From CAVORB01 sp963736235 (GTDB lineage Bacteria > Pseudomonadota > Gammaproteobacteria > Chromatiales > Chromatiaceae), in contig CAVTOR010000031.1 in assembly GCA_963736235.1 (NCBI GenBank), positions 434,001 through 498,000 of the forward strand: 64,000 nucleotides of DNA, read 5' to 3'. The stretch's first letter is position 1, and every line of letters begins with the position of its first letter. The notes below the pieces were generated by a model, which was not told the origin of the DNA, ran no database searches, and saw only the letters and a list, made by a program, of their open reading frames with translations. The position numbers were made by a program, and so were the translations under genes. Shown piece after piece: positions 53,900 to 64,000 of this stretch.

Positions 53900-54477
53900 G
53901 GGATGGGTGGTTGTCCTTGGGCTCTGCTTCCTTCGGGTTTCGTTGCTCGGTATGCGGAGGACGTCCGGCCTGTTCCTATGTTCCGGCGCTTCGCCCGAGG
54001 AGAATCTGCCCGTACTTGCACACGACAGACACGACGGGCGCCCAGCGGGCTACCCACTCGCCCTATTGCTCGAACGCCTCGTCGGCGATTGCTTCCGCCG
54101 AAACTTCCGCAAGGAGCCGACCCGCGAGCCGTGATTCTAGCTCGGACAGCGGAACCAGCGCTCGGACCAACTCCTGGTGCGCTCTTCGGGCGGCGCCGGC
54201 GCGGTCGCTCCTCAGCCACGCGCAACCGCTTGATAGCCCATTGCTGGAGGTCGAGTCGGGCACGATCCGAATCACGGACACCGGGCACGCGGCCATCATC
54301 CGGCACGGGTTGCTGAACAGCCCCGAACGCCAGTACACAGGAACAGCGGGCGGGTTGACCTGTTCGCGCACTGAAATCACCCGCGCGCGTCTTTTCGATT
54401 TTCCTCGCGGTCGTTCAGGCGCAAAATCATTCGCACCCGCTGTCGGCGGCGGGCATCTTGCCCTCGGAGCTCCTCCC
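53900..54477. other. 578-bp region upstream of the restriction locus
   Basis: It lies between the hsdM start and the GNAT-nitrilase gene, which are transcribed divergently. The minus strand holds pieces of a possible small protein in two frames: RARLDLQQWAIKRLRVAEE near 54250, then ARRAHQELVRALVPLSELESRLAGRLLAEVSAEAI ending at 54063. It looks like another frameshifted gene, but the family is not recognised. No terminator or RNA gene was seen. Confidence 0.4.
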
Positions 54478-56055
<1,578 letters not shown>

Positions 56056-56091
56056 GACAGGGACGCCGGAGCGCGGGCCTTCGGCGGGAGG

Positions 56092-56817
56092 TCAGGGTCG
56101 CTCGGACCGCTCCCGGGTCCGGGACAGAATGTGCAGCCCGATGAGACGGGCGACGACCACCGCCATATAGAGCTGGCCGACAACGGCCTCCAACGCAGAG
56201 AGGGAACGCGCGGCGCGGGTCACCGCCACGATATCCCCGTAGCCCAGGGTGCTCAGGGTCACCAGGCTGTAGTAGAGCATGGGGTCCATGTCGGCGAAGT
56301 GGGGCACCTGATCCGCGGCGGAGACCGGCGGAGGCGCCGTCTCCCCGAGGTCGAACGAGCCGGGCTGGACCAGGTCGAGCGCGCCGTAGATCAGCGCCCA
56401 GGTCAGTCCGATCAGCAGGTAGCCACAGACAGCGCCGAAGATCCGGTCCGCGTCCACCCGCCCCTCCTCGACCACGTTAGAGAGGATCATGGCCGTGACG
56501 AAAAGCAGCAGGGTGAGATCCAAGAGGCAGCTCACCAATACCGCCTCCCGGCTGGGGACGAGATAGGTCGCCACCGTGGCCAGGAACGCGAACACCGCCA
56601 GCACCAGGGCGACCCGCAGCAGCCCGGGGTGGCGATGCAAGGCCCAGAGGCCGCCCAGCAGCACGCCCCAGAGCATGATGTCGAAGGTCGCCAGCCCGAT
56701 GACGTCGCGGCCCCAGAAGGGATAGGCGACGAGCAGCACTGAAAGCGCGACCAGCAACAGCAGATAGCGGCTGCGCCGGATGACGCGCAGGACATGAAAG
56801 GTCAGGTGCCAGGCCAT
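56092..56817 (-). CDS. Two-pore-helix type ion channel protein (K+ selective filter)
   Basis: A 241-residue membrane protein with about five hydrophobic segments before a pore loop and one after. The selectivity filter TLGYGD is at residues 190-195 in SLVTLSTLGYGDIVAV, followed by the last helix (VVGQLYMAVVVARLIGLHIL). The C-terminal cytoplasmic part is very short, so no RCK ligand domain is present. Likely a potassium channel of the voltage-independent bacterial type. Convergent with the GNAT-nitrilase gene, 36 bp apart. Confidence 0.87.
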   Translation of the reverse strand: MAWHLTFHVLRVIRRSRYLLLLVALSVLLVAYPFWGRDVIGLATFDIMLWGVLLGGLWALHRHPGLLRVALVLAVFAFLATVATYLVPSREAVLVSCLLDLTLLLFVTAMILSNVVEEGRVDADRIFGAVCGYLLIGLTWALIYGALDLVQPGSFDLGETAPPPVSAADQVPHFADMDPMLYYSLVTLSTLGYGDIVAVTRAARSLSALEAVVGQLYMAVVVARLIGLHILSRTRERSERP

Positions 56818-56915
56818 GGGTGCCGATATTCGCGGGACATGGCGCTAAAGTTAGTCGCGCTTGGCCGCCACCGCCAACCCGAAACCCCAGGGCGCTTCCG
56901 CCCCGCAAGCTTCTC

Positions 56916-57296
56916 TCAGGACTCGGCCTCGCCCTCGCCCTGCTCGTACTCGCTGGCACGGCGGGCGTCGCCACGGACCTTGTGCGCCGGGTAGCGCCGC
57001 TCGTTGAGGGCGATCTTCTCCTCGGCGGCGGCGAGCAGATCGAGGTCCAGGCGCTCGGAGAGACGGATCAGGTAGATCAGGATGTCGGCCATCTCACGGC
57101 CCACTTCGCGTTTCTTGTCGGCATCCAGGGAGGCGCTCTGCTCCTCGCTGAGCCACTGAAAGTGCTCCAGCAGCTCGCCGCATTCGCCGGCCAGGGCCAT
57201 GGCCAGGTTCTTGGGTGAGTGGAACTGCTCCCAGTCGCGCTCGCGCGCGAAGCGGAGCAGGCGCCGGTTCAGGTTGGAGAGGCTGTCCTCGGACAT
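56916..57296 (-). CDS. MazG-like nucleotide pyrophosphohydrolase
   Basis: A 126-residue all-alpha NTP pyrophosphatase. The Mg-binding E-x-x-E...E-x-x-D pattern is visible in LAGECGELLEHFQW and VGREMADILIYLIRLSERL. The length is that of single-domain MazG-like (RS21-C6-type) enzymes that remove non-canonical dNTPs. The start at 57296 (MSEDSLSNLNRRLLRF) is preferred; the frame upstream overlaps argH and is not family-like. It is 13 bp after the argH stop and probably co-transcribed with it. Confidence 0.88.
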   Translation of the reverse strand: MSEDSLSNLNRRLLRFARERDWEQFHSPKNLAMALAGECGELLEHFQWLSEEQSASLDADKKREVGREMADILIYLIRLSERLDLDLLAAAEEKIALNERRYPAHKVRGDARRASEYEQGEGEAES

Positions 57297-57309
57297 GGTG
57301 GGGTACTCC

Positions 57310-58722
57310 TCATTGCGCGGGCTCGGACGGGGAGCCGAGCCTTCCCCGAGCGCGGGCGACGGCGCCGCGCACCTGGCGCGGGGCGGTGCCACCGAGGTGA
57401 TCGCGGGCGGCTACCGAACCCTCCAGGGTGAGCACGCCGAAGACGTCCTCGCCGATGGCCGGCGAGAACCGCCTGAGCTCGTCCAGGGTCAGCTCGGAGA
57501 GGTCGCGGCCCTCCCGCACCCCAAGGGCGACCGCCTTGCCCACCACCTCGTGCGCGTCGCGGAAGGGGATGCCCTTGCGCACCAGGTAGTCCGCCAGGTC
57601 CGTGGCGGTGGCGAACCCCTGGCGGGCGGCGGCGCGCATGCGCCCGTGGTTGCAGGTGAGCCGCGCCATCATCTCGGCGAAGACCTTGAGGGAGCCCTTG
57701 AGGTTGTCGACGGTGTCGAACAGGGGCTCCTTGTCCTCCTGGTTGTCCTTGTTGTATGCGAGAGGCTGGCCCTTCATCAGGGTCAGCAGGCCCATGAGAT
57801 GCCCGAAGATGCGCCCGGTCTTGCCGCGCACCAGCTCGGGGACGTCGGGGTTCTTCTTCTGCGGCATGATGGAGGAGCCGGTGCAGAAGCCGTCGGACAG
57901 CTCGACGAAGCCGAACTGGGCGGAGGACCAGAGGATGAGCTCCTCGGAGAAGCGTGACAGGTGCATCATCAGGATGGCCGCGTCGGCGGTGAACTCGATC
58001 GCGAAGTCCCGATCCGAGACCGCGTCCAGGGAGTTCTCGGCCGGGCGGTCGAAGCCCAGCAGCTCTGCGGTGTATTCGCGGTCGATAGGATAAGTCGTCC
58101 CCGCCAGCGCAGCGGCGCCCAGAGGCATGACGTTGACCCGCCGGCGGCAGTCGGCGAGCCGCTCCCGGTCGCGCTCCAGCATCTCGAACCAGGCCAGCAT
58201 GTGATGGCCGAAGGTGACGGGCTGGGCGACCTGCAGATGGGTGAAGCCCGGGAGTATGGTCTCGGCCTCGCGCTCGGCCAGGTCGAGCAGGGCCGCTTGC
58301 AGGCGCGCGATCGCGGCGCGGATCTGGTCGATCTCGGCGCGCAGGTAGAGCCGGACGTCGGTGGCCACCTGGTCGTTGCGCGAGCGCCCGGTGTGGAGCT
58401 TCTTACCCGCCGCGCCGATGTCCGCGGTCAGTGCCGCCTCCAGGTTCATGTGCACGTCTTCCAGGGGAATCGACCACTGGAAGTCGCCGCCCTCGATGCG
58501 CTCGTGGATGCGGTTGAAGCCGGCGACGATGGCGTCGCGCTCGGCGTCGGTCAGGATGCCCTGCCGGGCGAGCATGGTCGCGTGGGCGATGGAGCCCTCG
58601 ATGTCGTAGCGATAAAGCCGGCGATCGAACTCGACCGAGGCGGTGAAGGCCTCGACGAAGGCGTCCGTCGGCTCGTTGAAGCGCCCGGCCCAGGGCTTGG
58701 AGGAGGGGTTCTGCTCGTTCAT
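57310..58722 (-). CDS. argH: Argininosuccinate lyase
   Basis: A 470-residue enzyme releasing arginine and fumarate from argininosuccinate, the last step of arginine synthesis. The fumarase-superfamily signature GSSIMPQKKNPD (Ser in the mobile loop is the catalytic acid/base) is near residue 280. Other family stretches are KPWAGRFNEPTDAFVEAF, EDVHMNLEAAL, KLHTGRSRNDQVATD and GFTHLQVAQPVTFGHH. Length and ends are normal. It is divergent from algZ-algR, the arrangement known from Pseudomonas and other gammaproteobacteria. Confidence 0.96.
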   Translation of the reverse strand: MNEQNPSSKPWAGRFNEPTDAFVEAFTASVEFDRRLYRYDIEGSIAHATMLARQGILTDAERDAIVAGFNRIHERIEGGDFQWSIPLEDVHMNLEAALTADIGAAGKKLHTGRSRNDQVATDVRLYLRAEIDQIRAAIARLQAALLDLAEREAETILPGFTHLQVAQPVTFGHHMLAWFEMLERDRERLADCRRRVNVMPLGAAALAGTTYPIDREYTAELLGFDRPAENSLDAVSDRDFAIEFTADAAILMMHLSRFSEELILWSSAQFGFVELSDGFCTGSSIMPQKKNPDVPELVRGKTGRIFGHLMGLLTLMKGQPLAYNKDNQEDKEPLFDTVDNLKGSLKVFAEMMARLTCNHGRMRAAARQGFATATDLADYLVRKGIPFRDAHEVVGKAVALGVREGRDLSELTLDELRRFSPAIGEDVFGVLTLEGSVAARDHLGGTAPRQVRGAVARARGRLGSPSEPAQ

Positions 58723-58797
58723 CGCGGCCTGCGGGAAGTGGTAAATTCCGGGGCGAAACCGGTGATAATGATCGCCCGAGGGATTTTACACGCTTCG

Positions 58798-59886
58798 ATG
58801 TCCCCACCCATGGAGCATTTGGATACCTTGTTGCCGGAACCGCCGGCGGAGCCCGAAGGGTTCCTGCCGGACTTCTGCCGCATCCCCATGGTGTTCGGGG
58901 TGATGCTGACGGCACAGTTGATCGCGATCGTGCTCGCGCTGGCCTCGCCGAGCCCGGTCGCCGAGTTCTGGGAGCGCCTCGGGCTGCTGTCGCTCTACAT
59001 CCAGCTGATCACCCTGACCGGGGCCAGCCTCCTGTGCCTGCTGCGAAGGCCACTGAGACGCCTGGACGACCGCTCGGCGGCGATGGCCGCCTGGCTCCTG
59101 CTACTGGCGGTCACTGCGCTCGTGAGCTGGGCGGCCTATGAGCTCCTGCCGCTCGAAGACGGCTCACCCTTCCCGCCCGACGGTCTCGCGGGGTTCCTCG
59201 CCCGCGGCCTGGGCATCTGCGCCGTGGTTGCCGCCCTCCTCCTGCGCTACCTGTACCTGCACTACCTGTGGCGCCGACAGGTGGAGGCGGAGGCGGATGC
59301 CCGCTTCCAGAAGCTGCAGGCGCGGATTCGCCCGCACTTCCTGTTCAACAGTCTCAACACCATCGCCAATCTGATCCACAAGGACGCCGATCTCGCCGAG
59401 GAGCTGCTCCAGGACCTGGCGGATCTCTTCCGCGCCGCCCTCGGCAAGGACGGTCAGACGACGACCCTGGCGGAGGAGATCGCGCTGTCCCACCACTACC
59501 TGAACATCGAGAAGCAGCGCCTGGGTGAACGCCTGCGCGTGGAATGGGATGTCGACGAGCTCCCGGGCGATGCCATGCTCCCGCCGCTGATCCTCCAGCC
59601 CCTGGTGGAGAACGCCGTGTATCACGGCATCCAGCCGTCGCGCACGCCGGGCCTGATCAGCATCGGCGGTCGCTACCGCCGCGGCCAGGTGAACCTCTCC
59701 ATCCGCAACACGCTGCCCGATGATCCCGGTCGCGAACGTCACTCCGGCGGCAACCGCGTGGCCCTCGAAAACGTGCGCCAGCGGCTCGCGGCCATGTACC
59801 CCGGGGCGGGCCGCGTGGTCCAGGCGCGCGTCGAGGGCGACTACCAGGTGCGGCTCGTGTTTCCCTACCCCTGGAAAGAACGTTGA
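58798..59886 (+). CDS. algZ: AlgZ/LytS-type sensor histidine kinase
   Basis: A 362-residue membrane kinase. Four hydrophobic segments lie in residues 30-165 (MVFGVMLTAQLIAIVLAL; LSLYIQLITLTGASLLCLL; AWLLLLAVTALVSWAAYELL; LGICAVVAALLLRYLYLHYL). These are followed by the His_kinase domain with phospho-acceptor His in QARIRPHFLFNSLNTIANL and an ATP-binding region (LILQPLVENAVYHG; NRVALENVRQRLAAMYPG). Relatives such as FimS/AlgZ control alginate, motility or pili through AlgR, and some lack kinase activity. It overlaps algR by 4 bp. ATG at 58798 chosen; an ATG four codons later is possible. Confidence 0.9.
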   Translation: MSPPMEHLDTLLPEPPAEPEGFLPDFCRIPMVFGVMLTAQLIAIVLALASPSPVAEFWERLGLLSLYIQLITLTGASLLCLLRRPLRRLDDRSAAMAAWLLLLAVTALVSWAAYELLPLEDGSPFPPDGLAGFLARGLGICAVVAALLLRYLYLHYLWRRQVEAEADARFQKLQARIRPHFLFNSLNTIANLIHKDADLAEELLQDLADLFRAALGKDGQTTTLAEEIALSHHYLNIEKQRLGERLRVEWDVDELPGDAMLPPLILQPLVENAVYHGIQPSRTPGLISIGGRYRRGQVNLSIRNTLPDDPGRERHSGGNRVALENVRQRLAAMYPGAGRVVQARVEGDYQVRLVFPYPWKER

Positions 59887-60656
59887 GGATACTGATCGCC
59901 GATGACGAGGCCCCGGCGCGGGAACGCCTGCGCAGGTTGCTCACCGAGCTGGGTTACGAGCAGGAGATCGCGGGGGAGGCGGCGGACGGCGAGGAGGCCC
60001 TGGCCGCCTGCGCCGCCGGGGAGATCGACCTGGTGCTGCTCGACATCCGAATGCCGGGCATGGACGGTCTGCAGACCGCGGGCCGCCTGGCGATGCTCGA
60101 CCCGCCTCCGGCGGTGATCCTGGTCACGGCCTACGGCGAGTACGCCCTGCGCGCCTTCGAGCACCGGGTCGCCGACTACCTGGTCAAGCCGGTGCGCCGC
60201 GAGCGGCTGCAAGAGGCCTTGCGGCGGGTGCAGGTGCCGAGCCGGCCGCAGCGCGTCACCCTGGGCGCACCGCTCGCCTCCGATCCCAACCGGCGCCGCC
60301 ACTTCACCGCGCACTATCGCGGCGGGCTGCGGACCGTACCCATCGAGGACGTGATCTATCTGCAGGCGGACCAGAAATACGTCACCGTGCGGCATCGCGG
60401 CGGCAGCATCCTGGTCGACGAATCGTTAAAGGCTCTGGAGGACGAGCTCGGGGACCTGTTCGTCCGCATCCACCGCAACGCCCTGGTCGCGCGGAGTTAC
60501 CTGCTGGGACTGGAGAAGGCGGCGGACGGCAGCAGCCTGGCGCGGCTTCGCGGCTGCGACGAGCGACTCGCCATCAGCCGGCGCCACCTCACCGACGTCA
60601 GGCGCTGGCTGCGGCAAGGGACGCTGGATTCACAAGGGGTGCGGAACCCTACCTGA
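59883..60656 (+). CDS. algR: AlgR-type LytTR response regulator
   Basis: A 257-residue regulator. The receiver domain is residues 1-120 (LIADDEAPARERLRRLL; phospho-acceptor Asp in DLVLLDIRMPGMDG; Lys in DYLVKPVRRERLQ). A LytTR DNA-binding domain follows (VIYLQADQKYVTVRHRGGSILVDESLKALEDELGDLFVRIHRNALVARSYL). It starts with TTG overlapping the algZ stop, so translation is coupled. AlgR of Pseudomonas activates alginate and twitching genes; targets here cannot be read from the sequence. Confidence 0.92.
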   Translation: MRILIADDEAPARERLRRLLTELGYEQEIAGEAADGEEALAACAAGEIDLVLLDIRMPGMDGLQTAGRLAMLDPPPAVILVTAYGEYALRAFEHRVADYLVKPVRRERLQEALRRVQVPSRPQRVTLGAPLASDPNRRRHFTAHYRGGLRTVPIEDVIYLQADQKYVTVRHRGGSILVDESLKALEDELGDLFVRIHRNALVARSYLLGLEKAADGSSLARLRGCDERLAISRRHLTDVRRWLRQGTLDSQGVRNPT

Positions 60657-60690
60657 GCAAGAGAACCTTCCCGCCGCCGCGACCCGCCCT

Positions 60691-60704
60691 GCCCCGCGCG
60701 GGGC
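60691..60704. terminator. Short GC hairpin between converging genes
   Basis: GCCCC-GCGC-GGGGC lies 35 bp after algR and 27 bp after the end of the minus-strand DUF2207 gene. It could end both transcripts; no T-run. Confidence 0.35.
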
Positions 60705-60730
60705 CACGAGCGCGGCGCCGGGCCAGGGCA

Positions 60731-62676
60731 CTACCAGGACCCGCCACCCCCTCCTCCGCCCCCGCCCCCGGAAAACCCGCCGCCACCGGAGCTGCCACCG
60801 CTCTTGGACGGCGCGGAGGAGGAGACGCCGCTGCTGGTCAAGTGGTTGATGTCGCGCCCGAGGTGGTCGAAGCTCCCCCCCTCGTACCACACGGGCATCG
60901 TCACCAGTCCTTCGAAGCGGCTGGACCAAGCCGCCACCAATCCGAACAGGGCGGCATAAGGCAGCGTGCGTTCGAAATAGCCGGGGTCCTCTTGGAGCAA
61001 CAATCGGAGCCGGGGCTCCTCGGCCCGCTGCATGAATTTCTTGAACCCAAGCAACTCGCTCTGCGTCCGCGCACCGAGCATGGTGCGCCGGGGCATCTGC
61101 CAGGCGAACATCAGCAGGCCGATCACCAATAGGCTGGCGGGAACCAAGGGTTCGGCGAGGATCGCCCCCCAGCCCGGAAATGAGAGGTCGAACAGGGACG
61201 AGAAGACCGGCAGTACCTGGCTGAAAATCGCCGCTGCGACCACCGCTGGCAGCACAAGCCGCAATCCGCCGCCTCTGCTGGTACGGAAGACGCGGGACCC
61301 GGAAACGGCGACGATGACAACGAATGTCAGCGCGGCAACGGCGAGGAACCTGATTTCGGGCGCAAGGGATGAGTGCCAGAACGCCAGCCCCAGAAACAGC
61401 GCCCCCAGAAACGCCGCTCCCACCAGGTACTTGATGCGTACCGTCTTGGGATTCTCGGGGAACAGGCCATGCTCCACGCCGCGCTCGTGAATGCGCGCTC
61501 TTGCCTGATCACGCCACCGCGTGCGCTCGGCAACGACCGAGGCGCTCTCCACGCTGCCGGGGGAGAAACGGTCCCCGCGACAGAAGAAGCTCTCCAGCAG
61601 ATAGCGCTTGTACGGCGGAAGCTGCGCTCCAGTCCTGCCGCGGGCGGAGTCTCACCAGGACGACCCGGCTGCCCTTGATCAGTTTCGAGATGATCCCCTC
61701 CTCCTGGGGGTGCTCGACCTTGATCCAGCCGTCACGTGCGAGCTCGATCACGGTTCCGGTGAGGTCGGGGTTGTCCAGGGACTGATCGATCAGCAGCCCG
61801 GCCTCCGCAGCCTCCAGGTTCTTCGGCGGGTGGTAGCGCACCGCGACGGGACCGGTGGCGGGGTCGCGACCGATTCGGTTCCAGTGCCTCCAGGCAAGGA
61901 AGAGCCCGAGCACCATCAGCGGCCAGGCCCAAAGGTGAGGAAGCGCCTGCCAAAACGCCGCTGCGCCCTTCGGATGAGCGGTCGCGGGGATCGCGCCGAC
62001 CGGAAAGCTCGCCTCAACCGTCACTCCCTCGTGAGGGGCGAGCGGTCCGGCCGTGACGGTGAATACCCCATCATCTGGATTCCACTCGGAGCGGCCCCTG
62101 CGATCGGTCGCCCCCCAGGGCCCGGTGAAAAAGCCGCTCTCGAGATCGGGATGCCCCTGCAATTCCTCGGGCAGCCTCAGCCGGACCTCGGCTGCCTGGA
62201 TAGGAACAGCCCACCCCGTGCCAATGGCGTTCCAGCGGAAAGCGTCCCGCTCCCCCACGGGAAGCAGAGCGTCCGTTACCTGATAGCGTATCTCGTACGT
62301 ATGCCGACCCGAGATGGTACGGTCCGGGTCACCGATGCGCAGCCGCAGCATCGGCCCCGCATCGCCGTGCACGGATTCCTTCGCCCAGTGCGCCGCATGG
62401 CGATCCTGCCCGATGCTGATTCCGCTGATTTTCAGCGTCCGCCGCCCGCCCCAGGGGGCGGGGACGGTATTCGGGATGTCGCGGAAGATACCATGACGCT
62501 GAAGTTCGCCGAAATCGTAATCGATCCGCTCCTCGACGAGCAGCGTGCCGTCGGCACCCGCCACCAGCGACGCTCGGTAGTCGCGGATCTGCTCGGCATG
62601 AACAAGGGTGGCGGCCCAGCCGAGAATCAGAAGGGTAAGCAGCCGCTTCCCGCCGCCTGCCCGGGCCTCGCGTCAC
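60731..62676 (-). pseudogene. DUF2207 membrane protein, frameshifted
   Basis: A DUF2207 family protein in three frame pieces. From a GTG at 62676 (GTGA overlap with the lemA stop) a signal peptide is reached only after a frame change near 62645 (LLTLLILGWAATLVHAEQ). The main domain follows (LLVEERIDYDFGELQRHGIFRDIPN ... FPVGAIPATAHP), with a TM segment and YHPPKNLEAAEAGLLIDQSL. Near 61630 the frame changes again (LPPYKRYLLESFF) and runs through TM segments to a poly-Gly tail ending GGGGSW at 60731. This pairing with LemA is common. Function unknown. Confidence 0.82.
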
Positions 62677-63225
62677 TCGAACTTCACCTGCGGCGTGATC
62701 CGCTCTCCCGCGTCCTCCAGCTCGAAGTACTCCCGGGTCCCGAAGGAGAACAGCCGGGCAACCGCCATGTCAGGGAAGGAATCGACCTTGGTGTTGTAGT
62801 CGCGGACGACGGCGTTGTAGTAGCGGCGCGCGTTCTGGATGGCGTCCTCGATCTCGGAAAGCTGTGTCTTCAGCTCGAGGAAGTTGGTGCTGGCCTTAAG
62901 GTCCGGGTAGGCCTCGGCGAGCGCGAAGATCTGCCGCAGCGCGGCGGTCAGGGACATTCCGCGGCTCCTGTTCGTGGACCGTGGAGGCGTCGATCCCCAA
63001 TTGCCGGGCGTTGACCACCCGCTCCAGGGTGTCTTTCTCGTGGGTTGCGTATCCCTTGACCGTCTCGACCAGGTTGGGGATCAGGTTGTGGCGCCGCTTG
63101 AGCTGAACGTCGATGTCGGACCAGGAGGAATCGCCCTGGGCCCGCAGCGAGACGAACCTGTTGTAGATGACGATCGCCCAAAACAGGACGATGCCGAGGA
63201 TACCCGCGATGATCCAACCTTCCAT
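62673..63225 (-). pseudogene. lemA: LemA family protein, frameshifted
   Basis: The N-terminal part from ATG 63225 (GGAGG upstream) has the TM anchor MEGWIIAGILGIVLFWAIVIYN and the LemA helices RRHNLIPNLVETVKGYATHEKDTLERVVNAR. Near 62965 the frame shifts and continues LRQIFALAEAYPDLKASTNFLELKTQLSEIEDAIQNARRYYNAVVRDYN to 62673. Total length about 184 codons, normal for the family. One missing or extra base explains the break. It overlaps the DUF2207 gene start. Confidence 0.85.
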
Positions 63226-63498
63226 TGCCTGCCTCCGCCTGTGATGGGAAGACGATCTTAGGCTGACCCGTTGCCGCAAAGCCGAGATCGCCCCGTGGTG
63301 CTCGTGCCGCAAGCCTGGCGGCCTCCCGAGCAGGGTCGATCCTGGATGACACCGGATTGCCACAGGTAGGTCAAGGCATTCAGTGGCACCTTGGGGGGAT
63401 GGCCGAGAGATCCCCGCCCGCGGTGCTGCCCCGGACGCACCAAAGCCTAAAACGCCCGGGTATCCGTCGCGCGATTTTCAGAATATGAAAAAAATATC
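63226..63498. other. Region upstream of the sulfur globule gene
   Basis: 273 bp between the lemA start and the promoter of the globule gene. The left part is GC-rich; the last 30 bp are AT-rich (ATATGAAAAAAATATC), which may serve as an UP-like element. No gene is seen. Confidence 0.4.
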
Positions 63499-63527
63499 TT
63501 GCGTATTTTAGAATGTTCTAATATTGT
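63499..63527 (+). promoter_or_regulatory. Promoter of the sulfur globule gene
   Basis: TTGCGT (63499-63504) and TATTGT (63522-63527) are 17 bp apart; TAATAT three bases earlier is an alternative -10. The spacer is filled by the operator-like repeat. The leader to the ATG is about 65 bp. Confidence 0.55.
63505..63524. promoter_or_regulatory. 8-4-8 operator-like inverted repeat
   Basis: ATTTTAGA-ATGT-TCTAATAT: same half-sites, spacing and promoter position as the perfect palindrome at 14770-14789. One mismatch between half-sites. Confidence 0.6.
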
Positions 63528-63599
63528 GTGCCTCACGAGATCGCACACAACAACGCTCTCGCTTGCTGTTCCCAACTAAATCCAATTTGGAGAAACTTG

Positions 63600-63959
63600 A
63601 TGAAAAAGCTCGCTACTGCTGCCGCTATCGCTGCTCTGCTCGGTGCTTCCGCTTCCGCTTCCGCCTTCTGGGGCGGTGGTCCTTGGGGTGGTGGTCCTGG
63701 GTACGGCTCCGGCGCCAACGACTGGTGGAACGACATGATGGGCGACGGCTACGGTGACTTCAATATGAGCATGTCCGGTGGCGGGCGTGGCTACGGCCGC
63801 GGCTACAACCGCTGGCACGACTACTACGGTTACGGCCCGTATGGCTACGGCGGTCCTTACGGCTACGGCGCTCCCTACGGCGGCGGTTACCCCTACGCGG
63901 CCCCCTACGGCGCTCCGATGGCCCCGCCGGCTGCTCCGGCCCCCGCGGCCACCAAGTAA
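63600..63959 (+). CDS. Sulfur globule protein family member
   Basis: A 119-residue structural protein of the envelope around stored sulfur. Signal peptide MKKLATAAAIAALLGASASASA directs export to the periplasm, where Chromatiaceae-type globules lie. The mature part is Gly/Tyr/Trp-rich with repeats (FWGGGPWGGGPGYG; GYGRGYNRW; YGYGPYGYGGPYGYGAPYGGGY), as in the CV1/CV2-type Sgp proteins. It ends with a Pro/Ala tail (APMAPPAAPAPAATK). ATG at 63600 follows GGAGA; an upstream in-frame GTG adds a non-signal sequence. Its presence identifies the host as a sulfur oxidiser storing sulfur. Confidence 0.88.
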   Translation: MKKLATAAAIAALLGASASASAFWGGGPWGGGPGYGSGANDWWNDMMGDGYGDFNMSMSGGGRGYGRGYNRWHDYYGYGPYGYGGPYGYGAPYGGGYPYAAPYGAPMAPPAAPAPAATK

Positions 63960-64000
63960 GGACTTCCTACACATCTAAATGCGGGCTCATGCACACGGAG

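Noticed and set aside
53911..54477. N-terminal extension of the GNAT-nitrilase protein by 189 codons
   Set aside because: The open stretch is not protein-like, and the GNAT domain begins just after the ATG at 54478.

Overview
The window looks like a GC-rich gammaproteobacterial chromosome, most likely a sulfur-oxidising member of the Chromatiales. The main evidence is a sulfur globule protein gene at the right edge (63600-63959). Supporting evidence is the divergent argH / algZ-algR arrangement, prlC, ubiD and a set of Gammaproteobacteria-type housekeeping genes. No tRNA, rRNA or CRISPR array was seen.

Left part (1-14500): the end of an RND efflux pump gene, then a complete IS1634-type insertion sequence (4080-6105). 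Next is a predicted peptide-ligase region: a giant transglutaminase-DUF2126 protein (6189-9584, minus), and on the other side of an intact ISAs1-type element (9666-10876, 10-bp target duplication) the genes for a circularly permuted ATP-grasp protein, an alpha-E protein and a second transglutaminase. In this first cluster alpha-E has an in-frame TGA, and the transglutaminase is frameshifted and has Ser at the catalytic Cys position. A second cluster at 17932-21392 is intact, with ATP-grasp and alpha-E fused in one protein and a transglutaminase carrying a full Cys-His-Asp triad.

Between the clusters (14500-17755) lies a regulatory block. It holds a 51-residue membrane-anchored protein under a near-consensus promoter whose spacer is a 20-bp palindrome, a sigma-54-dependent response regulator, an ECF sigma factor preceded by an almost perfect sigma-54 promoter, a receiver-only response regulator and a TPR protein. 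The same 8-4-8 operator architecture recurs upstream of the sulfur globule gene about 49 kb away.

Middle (21400-45700): gamma-carbonic anhydrase, a CNP1-like protein and oligopeptidase A. A visibly AT-richer island (about 24.9-28.8 kb), with transposase debris at its left end and inside it, carries an MDR dehydrogenase, a chemoreceptor-like sensor lacking a signalling domain, and bacteriohemerythrin. Then follow UbiD, an RRM protein, a Cu/Zn-type permease with an HMA domain, two tandem glycine-zipper proteins, a ferredoxin-reductase of the CDP-glucoseen type, an unrecognised Cys-rich secreted protein, a three-gene operon of unknown function (38040-41630), Hsp20, a phosphodiesterase and an MDR reductase.

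Right part (45788-53899): a type I restriction-modification locus (hsdM-hsdS-small ORF-hsdR, minus strand). All three hsd genes are full length but carry multiple frameshifts. A REP/RAYT tract sits inside it: a tyrosine transposase gene with a REP copy inside its own reading frame and one HUH histidine changed to Arg, plus a 365-bp near-identical partial copy bounded by REPs. From 54478 on: a GNAT-nitrilase fusion, a K+ channel, a MazG-like protein, argH divergent from algZ-algR, a frameshifted lemA-DUF2207 pair, and the sulfur globule gene.
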